Part shown: positions 10,019 through 18,749 of the stretch, in pieces
How the letters are laid out: each line of letters starts with the position of its first letter
How positions within the stretch are numbered: position 1 is the first letter of the stretch
From: RHLJ01 sp965247355
GTDB lineage: Bacteria > Bacteroidota > Rhodothermia > Balneolales > Balneolaceae
DNA length: 64,000 nt
NCBI GenBank assembly: GCA_965247355.1
Contig: OZ252011.1
Span: 1,116,001-1,180,000, forward strand
Direction: 5' to 3'
Notes under the pieces: model-generated
Seen by the model: the letters and a program-made list of their open reading frames with translations, nothing else
Told to the model about the DNA's origin: nothing
Databases searched by the model: none
Translations under genes and position numbers: made by a program

Positions 10019-10090
10019 GTCATTCTGAGGATACTTCCGAAGAATCTAAATGAATATCCAGCAAGATCCTTCGCTTTTGCTCAGGATGAC
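10019..10090. repeat. Dispersed inverted repeat between proA and proB
   Basis: The ends GTCATTCTGAG (10019) and CTCAGGATGAC (to 10090) are an imperfect inverted pair enclosing about 50 bp that includes AGATCCTTCGC. This GTCATcCTGAG-type palindrome is a common non-coding repeat in Bacteroidota-like genomes. A relative lies at 55921-56020. It separates proA and proB without an obvious T-tract. Confidence 0.7.
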
Positions 10091-10098
10091 AGAACGAA

Positions 10099-10872
10099 AT
10101 GAAAATGAAAGAGCTAATTGTTGTCAAAATAGGTTCCTCTACCCTCACTGCAGGATCAGATCGCATTTCACGGGGAAAGATTGAAGATATCGCCCGACAG
10201 ATTATTAAGTTGAAAGATGAGTATGAGATAATACTTGTCACTTCAGGAGCTATTGCTACTGCAAAGCAATTCATAAATATCTCGGGTTGGGAAAATGCGG
10301 TTGCATCTAAGCAGGCAATGTCGGCTATTGGTCAGCCCAAGCTGATGCAATTGTATAGCGAAGTATTCAATGATTTTGATTTGAGAATTGCCCAATGTCT
10401 TATGACCTATCGTGATTTTGAAAACGGCGAATCAAGGAAAAATACCCTGAATACTATCTCCGAACTTTTGAACCATGGCTACATCCCCATCATTAACGAG
10501 AACGATACCACCGCTGTAGAAGAGCTGGTTTTAGGTGATAATGACAAGCTTTCCGCCCTGGTTGCTACGCTGATGAAAGCAGAGAAACTAATCATCGCCT
10601 CAGATATAGACGGGCTGTATGATAAGAACCCTTTCTTAAATAAAGATGCTTCCCTGATCAGAGAAGTTTCAGATTTGGAAGAGATAAAATCATTTGTTGA
10701 AGAAAGAGAAAACGGAATTGGAACAGGCGGAATGACCTCCAAAATTCATGCCGTTGAAATCTGCTTTGCTCATGGAATAGAAGTCTGTTTAGTTAATGGA
10801 AACCGGCCGGGATTTATTGAAGAGGTATTACTCCATTCAGGAGTTTTCACCAGATTCATTGCTCAGAATTAG
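10099..10872 (+). CDS. proB: Glutamate 5-kinase without PUA domain
   Basis: First step of proline synthesis: phosphorylates glutamate at the gamma-carboxyl. The 257 aa form an amino-acid kinase domain with VVKIGSSTLT (phosphate loop), ILVTSGAIATA, PIINENDTTAVEEL and GGMTSKIHA. There is no C-terminal PUA domain, so it is the short form of the enzyme (E. coli ProB is about 367 aa). Feedback by proline uses the kinase domain, so control may remain. Two Met codons at 10099 and 10105 are possible starts. Confidence 0.93.
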   Translation: MKMKELIVVKIGSSTLTAGSDRISRGKIEDIARQIIKLKDEYEIILVTSGAIATAKQFINISGWENAVASKQAMSAIGQPKLMQLYSEVFNDFDLRIAQCLMTYRDFENGESRKNTLNTISELLNHGYIPIINENDTTAVEELVLGDNDKLSALVATLMKAEKLIIASDIDGLYDKNPFLNKDASLIREVSDLEEIKSFVEERENGIGTGGMTSKIHAVEICFAHGIEVCLVNGNRPGFIEEVLLHSGVFTRFIAQN

Positions 10873-10874
10873 AT

Positions 10875-11453
10875 ATGATCCAAATCGAACAAGCAATCCG
10901 ACAAATGATCTCCATTTCCGAGGAAGAAATGGAAGGCTTGCTTAATGATTGCTATCACAAATCATTTAAAAGAAAAGAATTTTTAAGCACCCCCGGTTCT
11001 GTCCCGAATGAGACCTATTTCATCAATGAAGGAATCATCAGAGTAACTGTTGTGGATCGAGATGGAACCGAACATACCATCCATTTCGCAGTAGAAAAGC
11101 AATTTATAGCCGATTACTCCTCCTTTCTCCAAAAAATCCCTTCAGCGTACAGTCTTCAAGCTATTTCTGATACCAGCGTTGTTGTTATGCCCCGCTCTTC
11201 TATTGAATGGGGATATGAAAACCTGAAAGAAGGTCATCAGCTCGGTAGAACCATTGCAGAATATTACTTCATCTACAATGATAACCGCATCCGGAATATA
11301 TATACCAAAACTCCAAAAGAGCGATATGATGAAATTTCAAAGATCTTCCCTGATATCCACAACCGGGTTCCGCAACACATGATTGCTTCTTATCTGGGCA
11401 TCACCCCAGTTCACTTAAGTCGACTTAAAAAAACAGATTTCAACAAAACATAA
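10875..11453 (+). CDS. Crp/Fnr family transcriptional regulator
   Basis: A 192-aa regulator two bases after proB. An N-terminal cyclic nucleotide-binding-like domain covers about 10-140 (KEFLSTPGSVPNETYFINEGIIRV, EHTIHFAVEKQF). The C-terminus is a winged-helix segment with VPQHMIASYLGITPVHLSRLK, typical of Bacteroidota Crp-like proteins. No Cys-rich N-terminus for an Fe-S cluster is present, so it is not Fnr-like in oxygen sensing. It probably governs the membrane protein and SDR genes that follow (inference). Confidence 0.85.
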   Translation: MIQIEQAIRQMISISEEEMEGLLNDCYHKSFKRKEFLSTPGSVPNETYFINEGIIRVTVVDRDGTEHTIHFAVEKQFIADYSSFLQKIPSAYSLQAISDTSVVVMPRSSIEWGYENLKEGHQLGRTIAEYYFIYNDNRIRNIYTKTPKERYDEISKIFPDIHNRVPQHMIASYLGITPVHLSRLKKTDFNKT

Positions 11454-11510
11454 ACATATGTTATCGTTTTGAAGCTGTCTCGGGAGTTAGTTTCCACAAG
11501 ATAAAATCTT

Positions 11511-12317
11511 ATGGAAAACTTCATTCACATCCTTAAAAGCAGAAACGAGACGCTCTTTTACTTTGGGCTACTCTGCCTTATTCTAGCTGTTATTTTCATT
11601 GTGCTTTCACGAGTAACATCCGTGCAAGTGTACAATATCAATGCCTGGATAAAGCCTTTCAAATTCGCTTTTTCCACCTTTCTTTTTTCCTGGGCAATGG
11701 CGTGGTATTTAGGTTATCTAAAATCCTTCGAGCCTATACTATTCAATTGGATAATCATTATTACCCTTGGCTTTGAAATAGTTTATATAGCTTTGCAAGC
11801 CTCTAAAGGTGAGCTTTCTCATTACAATATTTCTACTCCGTTGTACGCTGCTCTGTTTTCTTTGATGGCACTTGCAGCAACCATCGCAACATTTGCAACA
11901 GCTTATGTTGGAATCAAATTTTTTGGAGAACATGTGGTTGAGCTTCCTGCTCACTACTTGTGGTCAATCCGGTTAGGTATTATCATATTTGTGATTTTCT
12001 CATTGGAAGGCTTTGTGATGGGTGCTAATATGAGTCATACTATTGGTGGCCCTGACGGAGAATCTTCTTTACCTGTTTTGGATTGGAGTCTGAAATATGG
12101 CGACCCAAGAATTCCTCACTTCATTGGCATGCATGCGCTTCAAGTACTGCCATTTCTTTCTTTTTATGTCTTTAAGAGCTTAAAAGGAACCCTGATTCTC
12201 TCATTTATCTATGCTTTGTTAGCCGTGCTAACACTTGTTCAGGCGCTAAACGGAAAACCTCTCATCAGTCAAAAACATCTGTCATCATATGAAATTATCG
12301 ATCAAAGAAAAGAATAG
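11511..12317 (+). CDS. Conserved polytopic membrane protein of unknown function
   Basis: A 268-aa integral membrane protein with about seven hydrophobic segments. Polar, conserved-looking stretches lie near residues 172-206: GANMSHTIGGPDG, then GDPRIPHFIGMHALQ just before a helix. The His, Arg and Asp in these loops could bind an ion or cofactor. I do not recognise the family. It sits between a Crp/Fnr regulator and an SDR gene whose start overlaps this gene by 29 bp, suggesting an operon. Confidence 0.7.
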   Translation: MENFIHILKSRNETLFYFGLLCLILAVIFIVLSRVTSVQVYNINAWIKPFKFAFSTFLFSWAMAWYLGYLKSFEPILFNWIIIITLGFEIVYIALQASKGELSHYNISTPLYAALFSLMALAATIATFATAYVGIKFFGEHVVELPAHYLWSIRLGIIIFVIFSLEGFVMGANMSHTIGGPDGESSLPVLDWSLKYGDPRIPHFIGMHALQVLPFLSFYVFKSLKGTLILSFIYALLAVLTLVQALNGKPLISQKHLSSYEIIDQRKE

Positions 12318-13101
12318 GCTTCAGTCAAAATATGGACCATGGGCTATTGTTACGGGCGGTTCATCAGGGATTGGAAAAGAACTTACTCTTCGTCTGGCTG
12401 AATCGGGATTGAACATCATTCTGGTAGCCCGAAACCTGGAATCTCTTGAGAAAACAAAGTATGAGATTGAAAATCTTTACCCGGTAAAAACTGAAAATAT
12501 CCAAGCTGATTTATCTACTTCAGAAGGTGTTTCAACTGTAATCAAAGAAACCCAATCTCAAGAAATTGGATTATTGGTGAACTCTGCCGGATTCGGAACC
12601 TCTGGATTGTTTGTTGAATCTGACTTAAAGAAAGAACAGAATATGTTAGCAGTTAATTGTGAAGCAGTCCTTTCTCTAACTCATTATTTCAGCCAGAGAT
12701 TCAAAGAGCAAAAACGTGGAGGTATCATCTTTTTGAGTTCTATTGTTGGATTTCAGGGAGTCCCTAATGCTGCACATTATGCCGCAACTAAAGCATATAT
12801 TCAATCTCTGGCTGAGGCCTTATCGCTGGAACTAAAACCCTATGGAATTGATACTCTGTCTGCTGCCCCGGGACCAGTTCACAGCGGTTTTGCAAACCGG
12901 GCAAATATGGATTTAGGTAGTGCATTAAAACCTGAAGATATTGGAATTCCAATTCTTAACGCATTGGGAAAAAAAACCAATGTTTACCCAGGTATGCTTA
13001 CTAAAATACTTACCTATTCACTTAAAACAGTTCCCAGGTGGGCTAAGGTAAGAATCATGAATCTGGTGATGTCCGGGATGACAAAACATCAACACCCCTG
13101 A
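12289..13101 (+). CDS. Short-chain dehydrogenase/reductase
   Basis: A 270-aa classical SDR. The Rossmann motif TGGSSGIGKE begins near residue 22, NSAGFGTSG follows, the catalytic Ser is in FLSSIVGF, and the catalytic Tyr and Lys are in YAATKAYIQ. Residues after the core (PGPVHSGFANRANMD) match the acyl-lipid or steroid-type SDR group called DltE/YqjQ-like. The gene overlaps the upstream membrane protein by 29 bp and the convergent methyltransferase by 47 bp. Confidence 0.87.
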   Translation: MKLSIKEKNRLQSKYGPWAIVTGGSSGIGKELTLRLAESGLNIILVARNLESLEKTKYEIENLYPVKTENIQADLSTSEGVSTVIKETQSQEIGLLVNSAGFGTSGLFVESDLKKEQNMLAVNCEAVLSLTHYFSQRFKEQKRGGIIFLSSIVGFQGVPNAAHYAATKAYIQSLAEALSLELKPYGIDTLSAAPGPVHSGFANRANMDLGSALKPEDIGIPILNALGKKTNVYPGMLTKILTYSLKTVPRWAKVRIMNLVMSGMTKHQHP

Positions 13102-14266
13102 AGGCGAGCTTTCCTTGACCAATTGACTCACAGAAAATCAGAAACTCTTCTCCCCCGTCTTTGAGTCTGAATTTCTTTTTTATCTCATTCGCCCCCATTG
13201 GAAAGTTCTTTGCAATCACATTTACAATTCCATTTGAATAGGCTTTTTTTATTTCTTTCTTGTTGGGTTTTATGAACTCAAGAACTTCAAAAATTCGCCC
13301 TGGAAAGGTCTCTTTTATTTTATCTGAGGTATAGAGGTGTGTATTAGGATGAAGCTTCTTCAGGCCAAACCTGGACCCCACTAAATTAAAAGCCCCAGCC
13401 TTTCGGATGGCAGAATTGGGTTCATATATATATTTAAGTGGATCGGAATACTCTGAGGCTACTTCGCTTTCTTCTTCAAAAGTAAATGCAAATTCCTGAC
13501 CTGGTTTAGAATCTGAAATATTCCAACTTTCTATTCTGGTTTCTGAAGAAATACCTTTCTTTAGATAGAACAGTACTTCTTTTACCTCATTATCAACGGC
13601 CAAAACCTGCACTTTAAAAGCATCAGGAAGTAATTTTAAGGTGCTTTTGAGGTCAATCATTGGAGAGGCTTTAATGATTATTTCGCTTCCCTTCTCTATT
13701 AAAAAATCGTATAACTCTATAACATTGGGTTGATACTCCTCTAATCCAAAAACTCGTTGTCTGGCAGAATCCCGGCGGGATGGATCCAGATAAATGACAT
13801 CAAAGTGATCTTTCGTTTTAGCGAGAAAGTCCTCAGCAGAATTAAGTTGAATTTGGACTTGCTTGCCAAAAAGTTTGAAGTTGTATTCTGTGATTTCTGA
13901 TAACTCCTGATTTGGTTCTACATAAACAATCCGATCAAATTCATTGCTCATATAGAATAAGTCAATCCCACTCCCTCCTGTTAAATCCAAAATCGAACTT
14001 CCTTCAATCCACCTTGACTTAAATTTTGCAGTTATCTCTGAAGAAGCCTGTTCCAAGTTCTCTTTTGGCGGAAATATTACTTTCGGATTACTCCACCATT
14101 CCGGGATTTTTGATTTACCTTTTTGCCTTGATGCAATTTGTACTGCTATTTCCCGAATGGGTAATTCCGGATATTTTTTGGCTTGTAAAGCAATATCTGA
14201 GGGATCATCATTAAGATGTTCCTGAATGAATCGGATAACTTCGGGGTTATTGATTTTCGAAATCAT
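13055..14266 (-). CDS. Class I SAM-dependent methyltransferase with THUMP-like domain (PG_1098-like)
   Basis: A 403-aa protein from an ATG at 14266; a longer open frame to 14521 exists but would run across the start of the divergent crtI-like gene. An N-terminal helical domain (PELPIREIAVQIASRQKGK) is followed by a Rossmann methyltransferase core with SILDLTGGSGIDLFYMS and VIYLDPSRRD (an NPPY-like DPSR motif). The C-terminal part has the features of the THUMP-like domain first seen in Porphyromonas PG_1098 (KKLHPNTHLYTSDK, VIAKNFPMGANEIKKKF). A nucleic-acid target is likely, probably RNA, but unproven. Confidence 0.82.
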   Translation of the reverse strand: MISKINNPEVIRFIQEHLNDDPSDIALQAKKYPELPIREIAVQIASRQKGKSKIPEWWSNPKVIFPPKENLEQASSEITAKFKSRWIEGSSILDLTGGSGIDLFYMSNEFDRIVYVEPNQELSEITEYNFKLFGKQVQIQLNSAEDFLAKTKDHFDVIYLDPSRRDSARQRVFGLEEYQPNVIELYDFLIEKGSEIIIKASPMIDLKSTLKLLPDAFKVQVLAVDNEVKEVLFYLKKGISSETRIESWNISDSKPGQEFAFTFEEESEVASEYSDPLKYIYEPNSAIRKAGAFNLVGSRFGLKKLHPNTHLYTSDKIKETFPGRIFEVLEFIKPNKKEIKKAYSNGIVNVIAKNFPMGANEIKKKFRLKDGGEEFLIFCESIGQGKLAFRGVDVLSSRTSPDS

Positions 14267-14306
14267 TTTGTAAGATACTTCTTCCAGAAATTTTAAAAAC
14301 CTATTT

Positions 14307-15779
14307 GTGAAAATATCTGTTATCGGCGCTGGAATCGGAGGATTGGCATCAGCATGTCTTTTAGCTTCTAAAGGACATGAAATCACCGTATTTGAGAAGA
14401 ATAGTCGTGCAGGTGGCAAGATGAATATCGTTGATTCTGAAGGATTCAGATTTGATACCGGGCCAAGTCTGTTAACGATGCCGCATTTATTGGAGAAACT
14501 ATTTAATGAATGCGGGCACAAGCTTGAAGATCATTTAAAGCTTTTGCCTCTTTCTCCTATTTGTCGCTATAATTATCAGGATGAAACTGTCTTCGATTGC
14601 TTTGATGATCGTATCAAAACACAGTCTGAGATTGATGAAATTGCTCCTGAAGACTCTGAAGCCTATTCCAAATTTCTGGATTACGCTGAGTCTATTTACA
14701 ACAAAACAGCAGGCGCTTTTATATACAACCCACTCTATGATTTCTCAGATTTTAAGAGTCTTGATTTGTTTTCTTTCTTCGGGATTGATGCCTTTTCTAA
14801 AGTCAGTGAGAAAGTAGATAAATATTTTAAATCTGAATATCTGCGGAATTTTTTCAAGCGATTCACTACCTACAATGGCTCATCACCATATCTTGCTCCG
14901 GCTACTTTGAATGTGATTCCTCATGTGGAACTCAATCAGGGTGGTTTTTATGTTGATGGTGGGATGTATAAAATAGCGGAAACCCTTTTCTGGCTGGCTG
15001 ATTCATTAGGTGTAGAATTCGTGTTTGGTGCAGAAGCATCTGAAATCAATGTTTCTGAAGGCACTACCAAAGGGATTATAGTTGATGATACTTTTATTGA
15101 GTCTGATTTAGTCGTTGCAAATAGTGATGCGACTGAAACTATTGTTAATCTTCTTTCAAACTCCTCTATCCCCAAAAAGAAAAAACAAAAAGCAGCTGCC
15201 ATCGAGCCATCCTGCTCCGGCTTTGTAATGCTACTCGGAGTAAATAAAGTATATGATCAACTGGTTCATCATAACATCTTTTTTACTAAGAATTATGAAC
15301 ATGAATTCCGGCAAATTTTTGAAGAAAAAGTAATGCCGGACGATCCAACGATTTATATCGCAAACACCTCTTTTTCGAATCCCTCTCATGCTCCTGAAAA
15401 TGGTTCGAACCTGTTTGTGCTCGTTAATGCACCCTATTTGTCTGAAAGTTATGATTGGGATAATAAAGCAGATTCATATGGAATGAAGGTGATTCTGGAA
15501 ATTGAAGAGCGAGGACTTAATGAATTATCAAAACATATCCGTTTTAAAGAAATAATCACTCCAAAGGATTTTTACACAAAATACCTTTCTAACAAAGGAA
15601 GTATTTATGGGACCTCATCCAATAATAAATTCGCTGCTTTTGTACGACCAAGGAATAAATCCAGAGAGATAAAAGGCCTGTATTTTGTGGGAGGATCAAC
15701 GCATCCCGGAGGTGGAATTCCGCTGGTAATTCAATCTGCTTTTAATTCGGTGGAGCTGATTGAGCGTTATACTGGCTGA
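14307..15779 (+). CDS. Phytoene desaturase family FAD oxidoreductase (CrtI/CrtD type)
   Basis: A 490-aa carotenoid desaturase-like enzyme starting from GTG at 14307. The FAD-binding N-terminus is GAGIGGLASACLLASKGHE, with the RFDTGPSLLTMP segment typical of CrtI/CrtD/CrtN. The C-terminal signature is LYFVGGSTHPGGGIPLVIQS. It likely desaturates a carotenoid backbone. No crtB or other carotenoid genes are near it, so whether it is the primary CrtI or a CrtD-type later enzyme is open. It is divergent from the methyltransferase with a 40-bp gap. Confidence 0.87.
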   Translation: MKISVIGAGIGGLASACLLASKGHEITVFEKNSRAGGKMNIVDSEGFRFDTGPSLLTMPHLLEKLFNECGHKLEDHLKLLPLSPICRYNYQDETVFDCFDDRIKTQSEIDEIAPEDSEAYSKFLDYAESIYNKTAGAFIYNPLYDFSDFKSLDLFSFFGIDAFSKVSEKVDKYFKSEYLRNFFKRFTTYNGSSPYLAPATLNVIPHVELNQGGFYVDGGMYKIAETLFWLADSLGVEFVFGAEASEINVSEGTTKGIIVDDTFIESDLVVANSDATETIVNLLSNSSIPKKKKQKAAAIEPSCSGFVMLLGVNKVYDQLVHHNIFFTKNYEHEFRQIFEEKVMPDDPTIYIANTSFSNPSHAPENGSNLFVLVNAPYLSESYDWDNKADSYGMKVILEIEERGLNELSKHIRFKEIITPKDFYTKYLSNKGSIYGTSSNNKFAAFVRPRNKSREIKGLYFVGGSTHPGGGIPLVIQSAFNSVELIERYTG

Positions 15780-16282
15780 GTAGCACCTATTTTACCAAGG
15801 TTTATCACTTCAACATTTTGGATTTTTCCACCATCAATATCAAAGCGGATAACGGTTCTGTATTCCTGAAATCCTTGCTTTCCCGCTGCACCCGGATTTA
15901 TATACAACATCTTGTCTTGCGCCTGATCACGGGCTACTTTTAAAATGTGAGAATGTCCGCAGATGAATACATCCGGAGTATTGTTCTCCATTTCTTCGCG
16001 GATTGGAATGCAATACCGACCGGGAATTCCTCCAATATGTGTCATCCAGAAATCAATACCATCCCGTTCAAAACGTTGATGAAGTGGAAATTCATTTCGG
16101 ATATCCTGACCATCAATATTTCCATAAACTCCCAGAACAGGAGCAATTTTTCTTAGCTTTTCCGCTATTTCAATAGTCCCGAAATCACCAGCGTGCCAAA
16201 TCTCGTCGCAGTCTTTGAAGTAATCAAAAACCTGTGGGTCAAGATAATTGTGGGTGTCCGAAATAAGGCCGATTTTGATCAT
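15767..16282 (-). CDS. YfcE/MJ0936-type metallophosphoesterase
   Basis: A 171-aa calcineurin-like phosphoesterase. The metal ligands are in ISDTHNYLD, WHAGDFG, VYGNIDG and FICGHSHIL, with the terminal GAAGKQGFQEYRT typical of the YfcE family. It hydrolyses phosphodiesters with two bound metals; the natural substrate is unknown. It converges with the desaturase gene, overlapping by 13 bp. Confidence 0.88.
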   Translation of the reverse strand: MIKIGLISDTHNYLDPQVFDYFKDCDEIWHAGDFGTIEIAEKLRKIAPVLGVYGNIDGQDIRNEFPLHQRFERDGIDFWMTHIGGIPGRYCIPIREEMENNTPDVFICGHSHILKVARDQAQDKMLYINPGAAGKQGFQEYRTVIRFDIDGGKIQNVEVINLGKIGATQPV

Positions 16283-16387
16283 ACAATTTTGCTATCATCC
16301 TTGCCGGTTGTATAGCCAACAAAGAAACGACATTTTCCAATTTTCTCCTACAGCAAAGAACAACATTCATAATTTCTAATTCATTCA

Positions 16388-17395
16388 TTGAAAGGCTTCA
16401 GTATTATCATAGTAACATGGAACGGGTTGAACCACCTGAAAACTTTTCTACCTTCTGTGGTAGAAACCGACTATGAGAATTTTGAAATAATCCTGGCTGA
16501 TAATGCTTCGAATGATGGTTCAGTTGAATGGGTTCAGCAACACTTCCCTTCCGTTAAAATTGCTTCTTTTGATGATAACTACGGTTACACAGGTGGAAAC
16601 AATCGAGCCGTTCCATATTCCGAAAAAGAAATACTGCTTTTTCTGAATAATGATGTAAAAGTACACCCTGACTGGTTAAAAGGATTAAATGATCTTTTTA
16701 ACTCTGATCATCAGATTGCTGCAGCTCAGCCTAAAATTCTTTCCTATGAACAGCCCGAGTATTTCGAATATGCCGGGGCTGCTGGTGGATATCTGGATAA
16801 TCTTGGTTATCCTTTTTGCCGAGGAAGATTACTCGACACTTATGAAAAAGATGATGGACAATACGATTCTCAGGTTGATATCACCTGGGCTTCAGGAGCT
16901 GCTCTGGCAATTAAAAAAGACGTCTTTGAAGAACTGGGAGGTTTCGATGAAGACTTCGAGTTTCATATGGAGGAGATTGATTTATGCTGGCGTGTAATCA
17001 ACCTTGGTTATACTGTAAAGTATACTCCTGAAAGTATCGTCTATCACCTTGGGGGAGGTTCTCTTCCAATGGGTAGTTCCAGAAAAGTATACTATAATTT
17101 CAGGAACAATCTGTTTATGCTCTGGAAAAACCTCCCTTTTTCTCAGCTTTGGTATAAAATAGTATTCCGCTTAGCCTTGGATCAGATTGCTGCGATTCGT
17201 TCTTTGGTTTCCGGAAGACCCAAAGAATTCTTCACCATTATTAAAGCGCAAATTCATTTCCTATTTGGATTAGCTAGGGTTCAGAAAAAAAGAAAGTTGA
17301 TAACCAGAATACCTAACTCAACTGCATTGCAACCTTTTTCTCTGGTTTGGCAATATTTTATCCGGGGAAAGCGAAAATATCCTGAGCTTTTCTAG
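16388..17395 (+). CDS. Family 2 glycosyltransferase
   Basis: A 335-aa GT-A glycosyltransferase starting from TTG at 16388. The N-terminus FSIIIVTWNGLNHLKTFLPS is the GT2 start, with NASNDGSVEWV and the metal-binding LLFLNNDVKVH (DxD-like NND). The FDEDFEFHMEEIDLCWRV segment is the rhamnosyltransferase-type acceptor and catalytic part. The C-terminus has hydrophobic helices that may lie on the membrane. It probably adds a sugar to a cell-surface glycan. The HEGGH membrane protein follows one base later. Confidence 0.88.
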   Translation: MKGFSIIIVTWNGLNHLKTFLPSVVETDYENFEIILADNASNDGSVEWVQQHFPSVKIASFDDNYGYTGGNNRAVPYSEKEILLFLNNDVKVHPDWLKGLNDLFNSDHQIAAAQPKILSYEQPEYFEYAGAAGGYLDNLGYPFCRGRLLDTYEKDDGQYDSQVDITWASGAALAIKKDVFEELGGFDEDFEFHMEEIDLCWRVINLGYTVKYTPESIVYHLGGGSLPMGSSRKVYYNFRNNLFMLWKNLPFSQLWYKIVFRLALDQIAAIRSLVSGRPKEFFTIIKAQIHFLFGLARVQKKRKLITRIPNSTALQPFSLVWQYFIRGKRKYPELF

Positions 17396-17396
17396 T

Positions 17397-18029
17397 TTGG
17401 ATGTAGAAAAATACATAGATGGAGTACTTCCTCACTTTAAAAAATGGTGGTTCACTTTTGTTCTTATTATTCCTGTATGGATATCCATTGAGCGGGTCGT
17501 TTTAGCACTTACTGAAAACATTCTGGTTTCCATTAACTACCCTTATCCCCCGGTTTTAGGCTTAATATTCTTTTTTATGGACACACTGGATTTAATCCTT
17601 CATGAAGGTGGTCATACTATTTTTGGATTATTTGGATGGAGATTCCTAACGATTCTCGGAGGTAGCTTAATGGCTATTCTGATTCCTTTTCTGCTATTCC
17701 TCACAGCCTGGAATAAAAAGCAGAAAGTTCTTGCTCAGGCAAGCCTTTTTCAAACTGGCTATAGTACTTTCGTTTCCACAATATATTGCGCAGATGCTTA
17801 TTACAAAGTACTTCCACTCATTGGGAATGACTCTTCTAAAGCAGGGCATGACTATGCTAACATGCTCAGTCATTTTAAAATGGTAGATAAGCATATGGAA
17901 GTAGCCTGGGTAATCTTTGCTTTTGGGCTTCTGTTCTTACTCGCAAGTTTAATCTGGCCTTTATTCACTAGAAAAGAACCAGAATACATTGATTTGAGTA
18001 AAGAATTAGAAAAAAGCGGACTCGATTAA
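17397..18029 (+). CDS. Membrane protein with HEGGH zinc-protease-like motif
   Basis: A 210-aa polytopic membrane protein starting from TTG at 17397, one base after the glycosyltransferase stop (the ATG at 17401 is out of frame). About four or five hydrophobic stretches are visible. The motif LHEGGHTIFGLFGW around residues 64-77 matches HExxH, the zinc site of metalloproteases, at the edge of a hydrophobic stretch as in M50 site-2 proteases. A clear distal third ligand (NxxPxxxxDG) is not seen. It may be a degenerate or distant M50-like protein; this is inference. Confidence 0.65.
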   Translation: MDVEKYIDGVLPHFKKWWFTFVLIIPVWISIERVVLALTENILVSINYPYPPVLGLIFFFMDTLDLILHEGGHTIFGLFGWRFLTILGGSLMAILIPFLLFLTAWNKKQKVLAQASLFQTGYSTFVSTIYCADAYYKVLPLIGNDSSKAGHDYANMLSHFKMVDKHMEVAWVIFAFGLLFLLASLIWPLFTRKEPEYIDLSKELEKSGLD

Positions 18030-18038
18030 ATCCGCTTT
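18013..18038. terminator. Intrinsic terminator between convergent genes
   Basis: A perfect 8-bp hairpin, AAAGCGGA (18013-18020) and TCCGCTTT (18031-18038), overlaps the stop of the HEGGH gene. An A-run precedes it, giving a U-run for transcripts on the minus strand. It can serve both the forward gene and the convergent DUF1761 gene. Confidence 0.65.
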
Positions 18039-18054
18039 ATAACTTTTAAAGAAT

Positions 18055-18456
18055 TTATCTCCAGGCCCCAAGTACCAAGCCCATCAAAGTGAATACAACC
18101 ACCCAGTATCCGCCCTGAATAAAAGAAAGCTTGAATGATCGTTGCTCGTAAAGGTTATTGATAATCATTGTTGGTAAGATCCAACCGGCACCAGTGAGGA
18201 AACCATAGAAAGTTCCCATAGCGAGATCAATGGAATCATCGGCTAAAAACATAGCCAGGCAATAAGTCATAATTACTTGGAGCACAAAGGTAGTTCCGAA
18301 AATCTTAGCCATGTTACCCGCCTGAGCTTTCTCCTCCGTCATACCTGTTTCAGCCATCCAGGCTTTGCCAAAAATTGGTCCATACCATAGGAATCCTACA
18401 ACAAACCCAATTAATGAGGCTACCAGAACTGCTAAATAATTGATTTCTGCTTCCAT
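18055..18456 (-). CDS. DUF1761 family membrane protein
   Basis: A 133-aa protein with four transmembrane segments. The first helix and loop carry the DUF1761 hallmark GFVVGFLWYGPIFGKAWM. No function is known for the family. It is monocistronic, flanked by a terminator and an intergenic stretch of 293 bp in which no gene is seen. Confidence 0.85.
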   Translation of the reverse strand: MEAEINYLAVLVASLIGFVVGFLWYGPIFGKAWMAETGMTEEKAQAGNMAKIFGTTFVLQVIMTYCLAMFLADDSIDLAMGTFYGFLTGAGWILPTMIINNLYEQRSFKLSFIQGGYWVVVFTLMGLVLGAWR

Positions 18457-18693
18457 AATACACTCCGTTTTATTGTTAATTATATACCCACCGCCTCAGT
18501 TTCTTACTGAGCGCCAATGAATTAACTAAAAAAATACGAGTCTGGCAATAACGTTACTTTTGCACTTCCGAATAAAGTAATCTGTGATCAGAGAATATAT
18601 GAATCTAACCATCCTGAGCTTGAATAATGGTTCTTTGCCTCTCATATAGATATTTGCTCCATTAAACTAAGAATGCTTTTGCCATAGTTTTTG

Positions 18694-18701
18694 TACCTTT
18701 G
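18694..18701 (+). promoter_or_regulatory. Possible -7 element upstream of deoC
   Basis: TACCTTTG fits the Bacteroidota -7 consensus TAnnTTTG and lies 49 bp before the deoC ATG. A TTG at the proper distance (19-21 bp upstream) is absent, so the call is weak. Confidence 0.3.
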
Positions 18702-18749
18702 TTAAGGTTCATAGATGACCGATAAAAGCCTAACCCCTTACATTAGAAA

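Noticed and set aside
14267..14521. N-terminal extension of the methyltransferase to 14521
   Set aside because: It would be antisense to the FAD-binding start of the desaturase gene; the family start fits ATG 14266.
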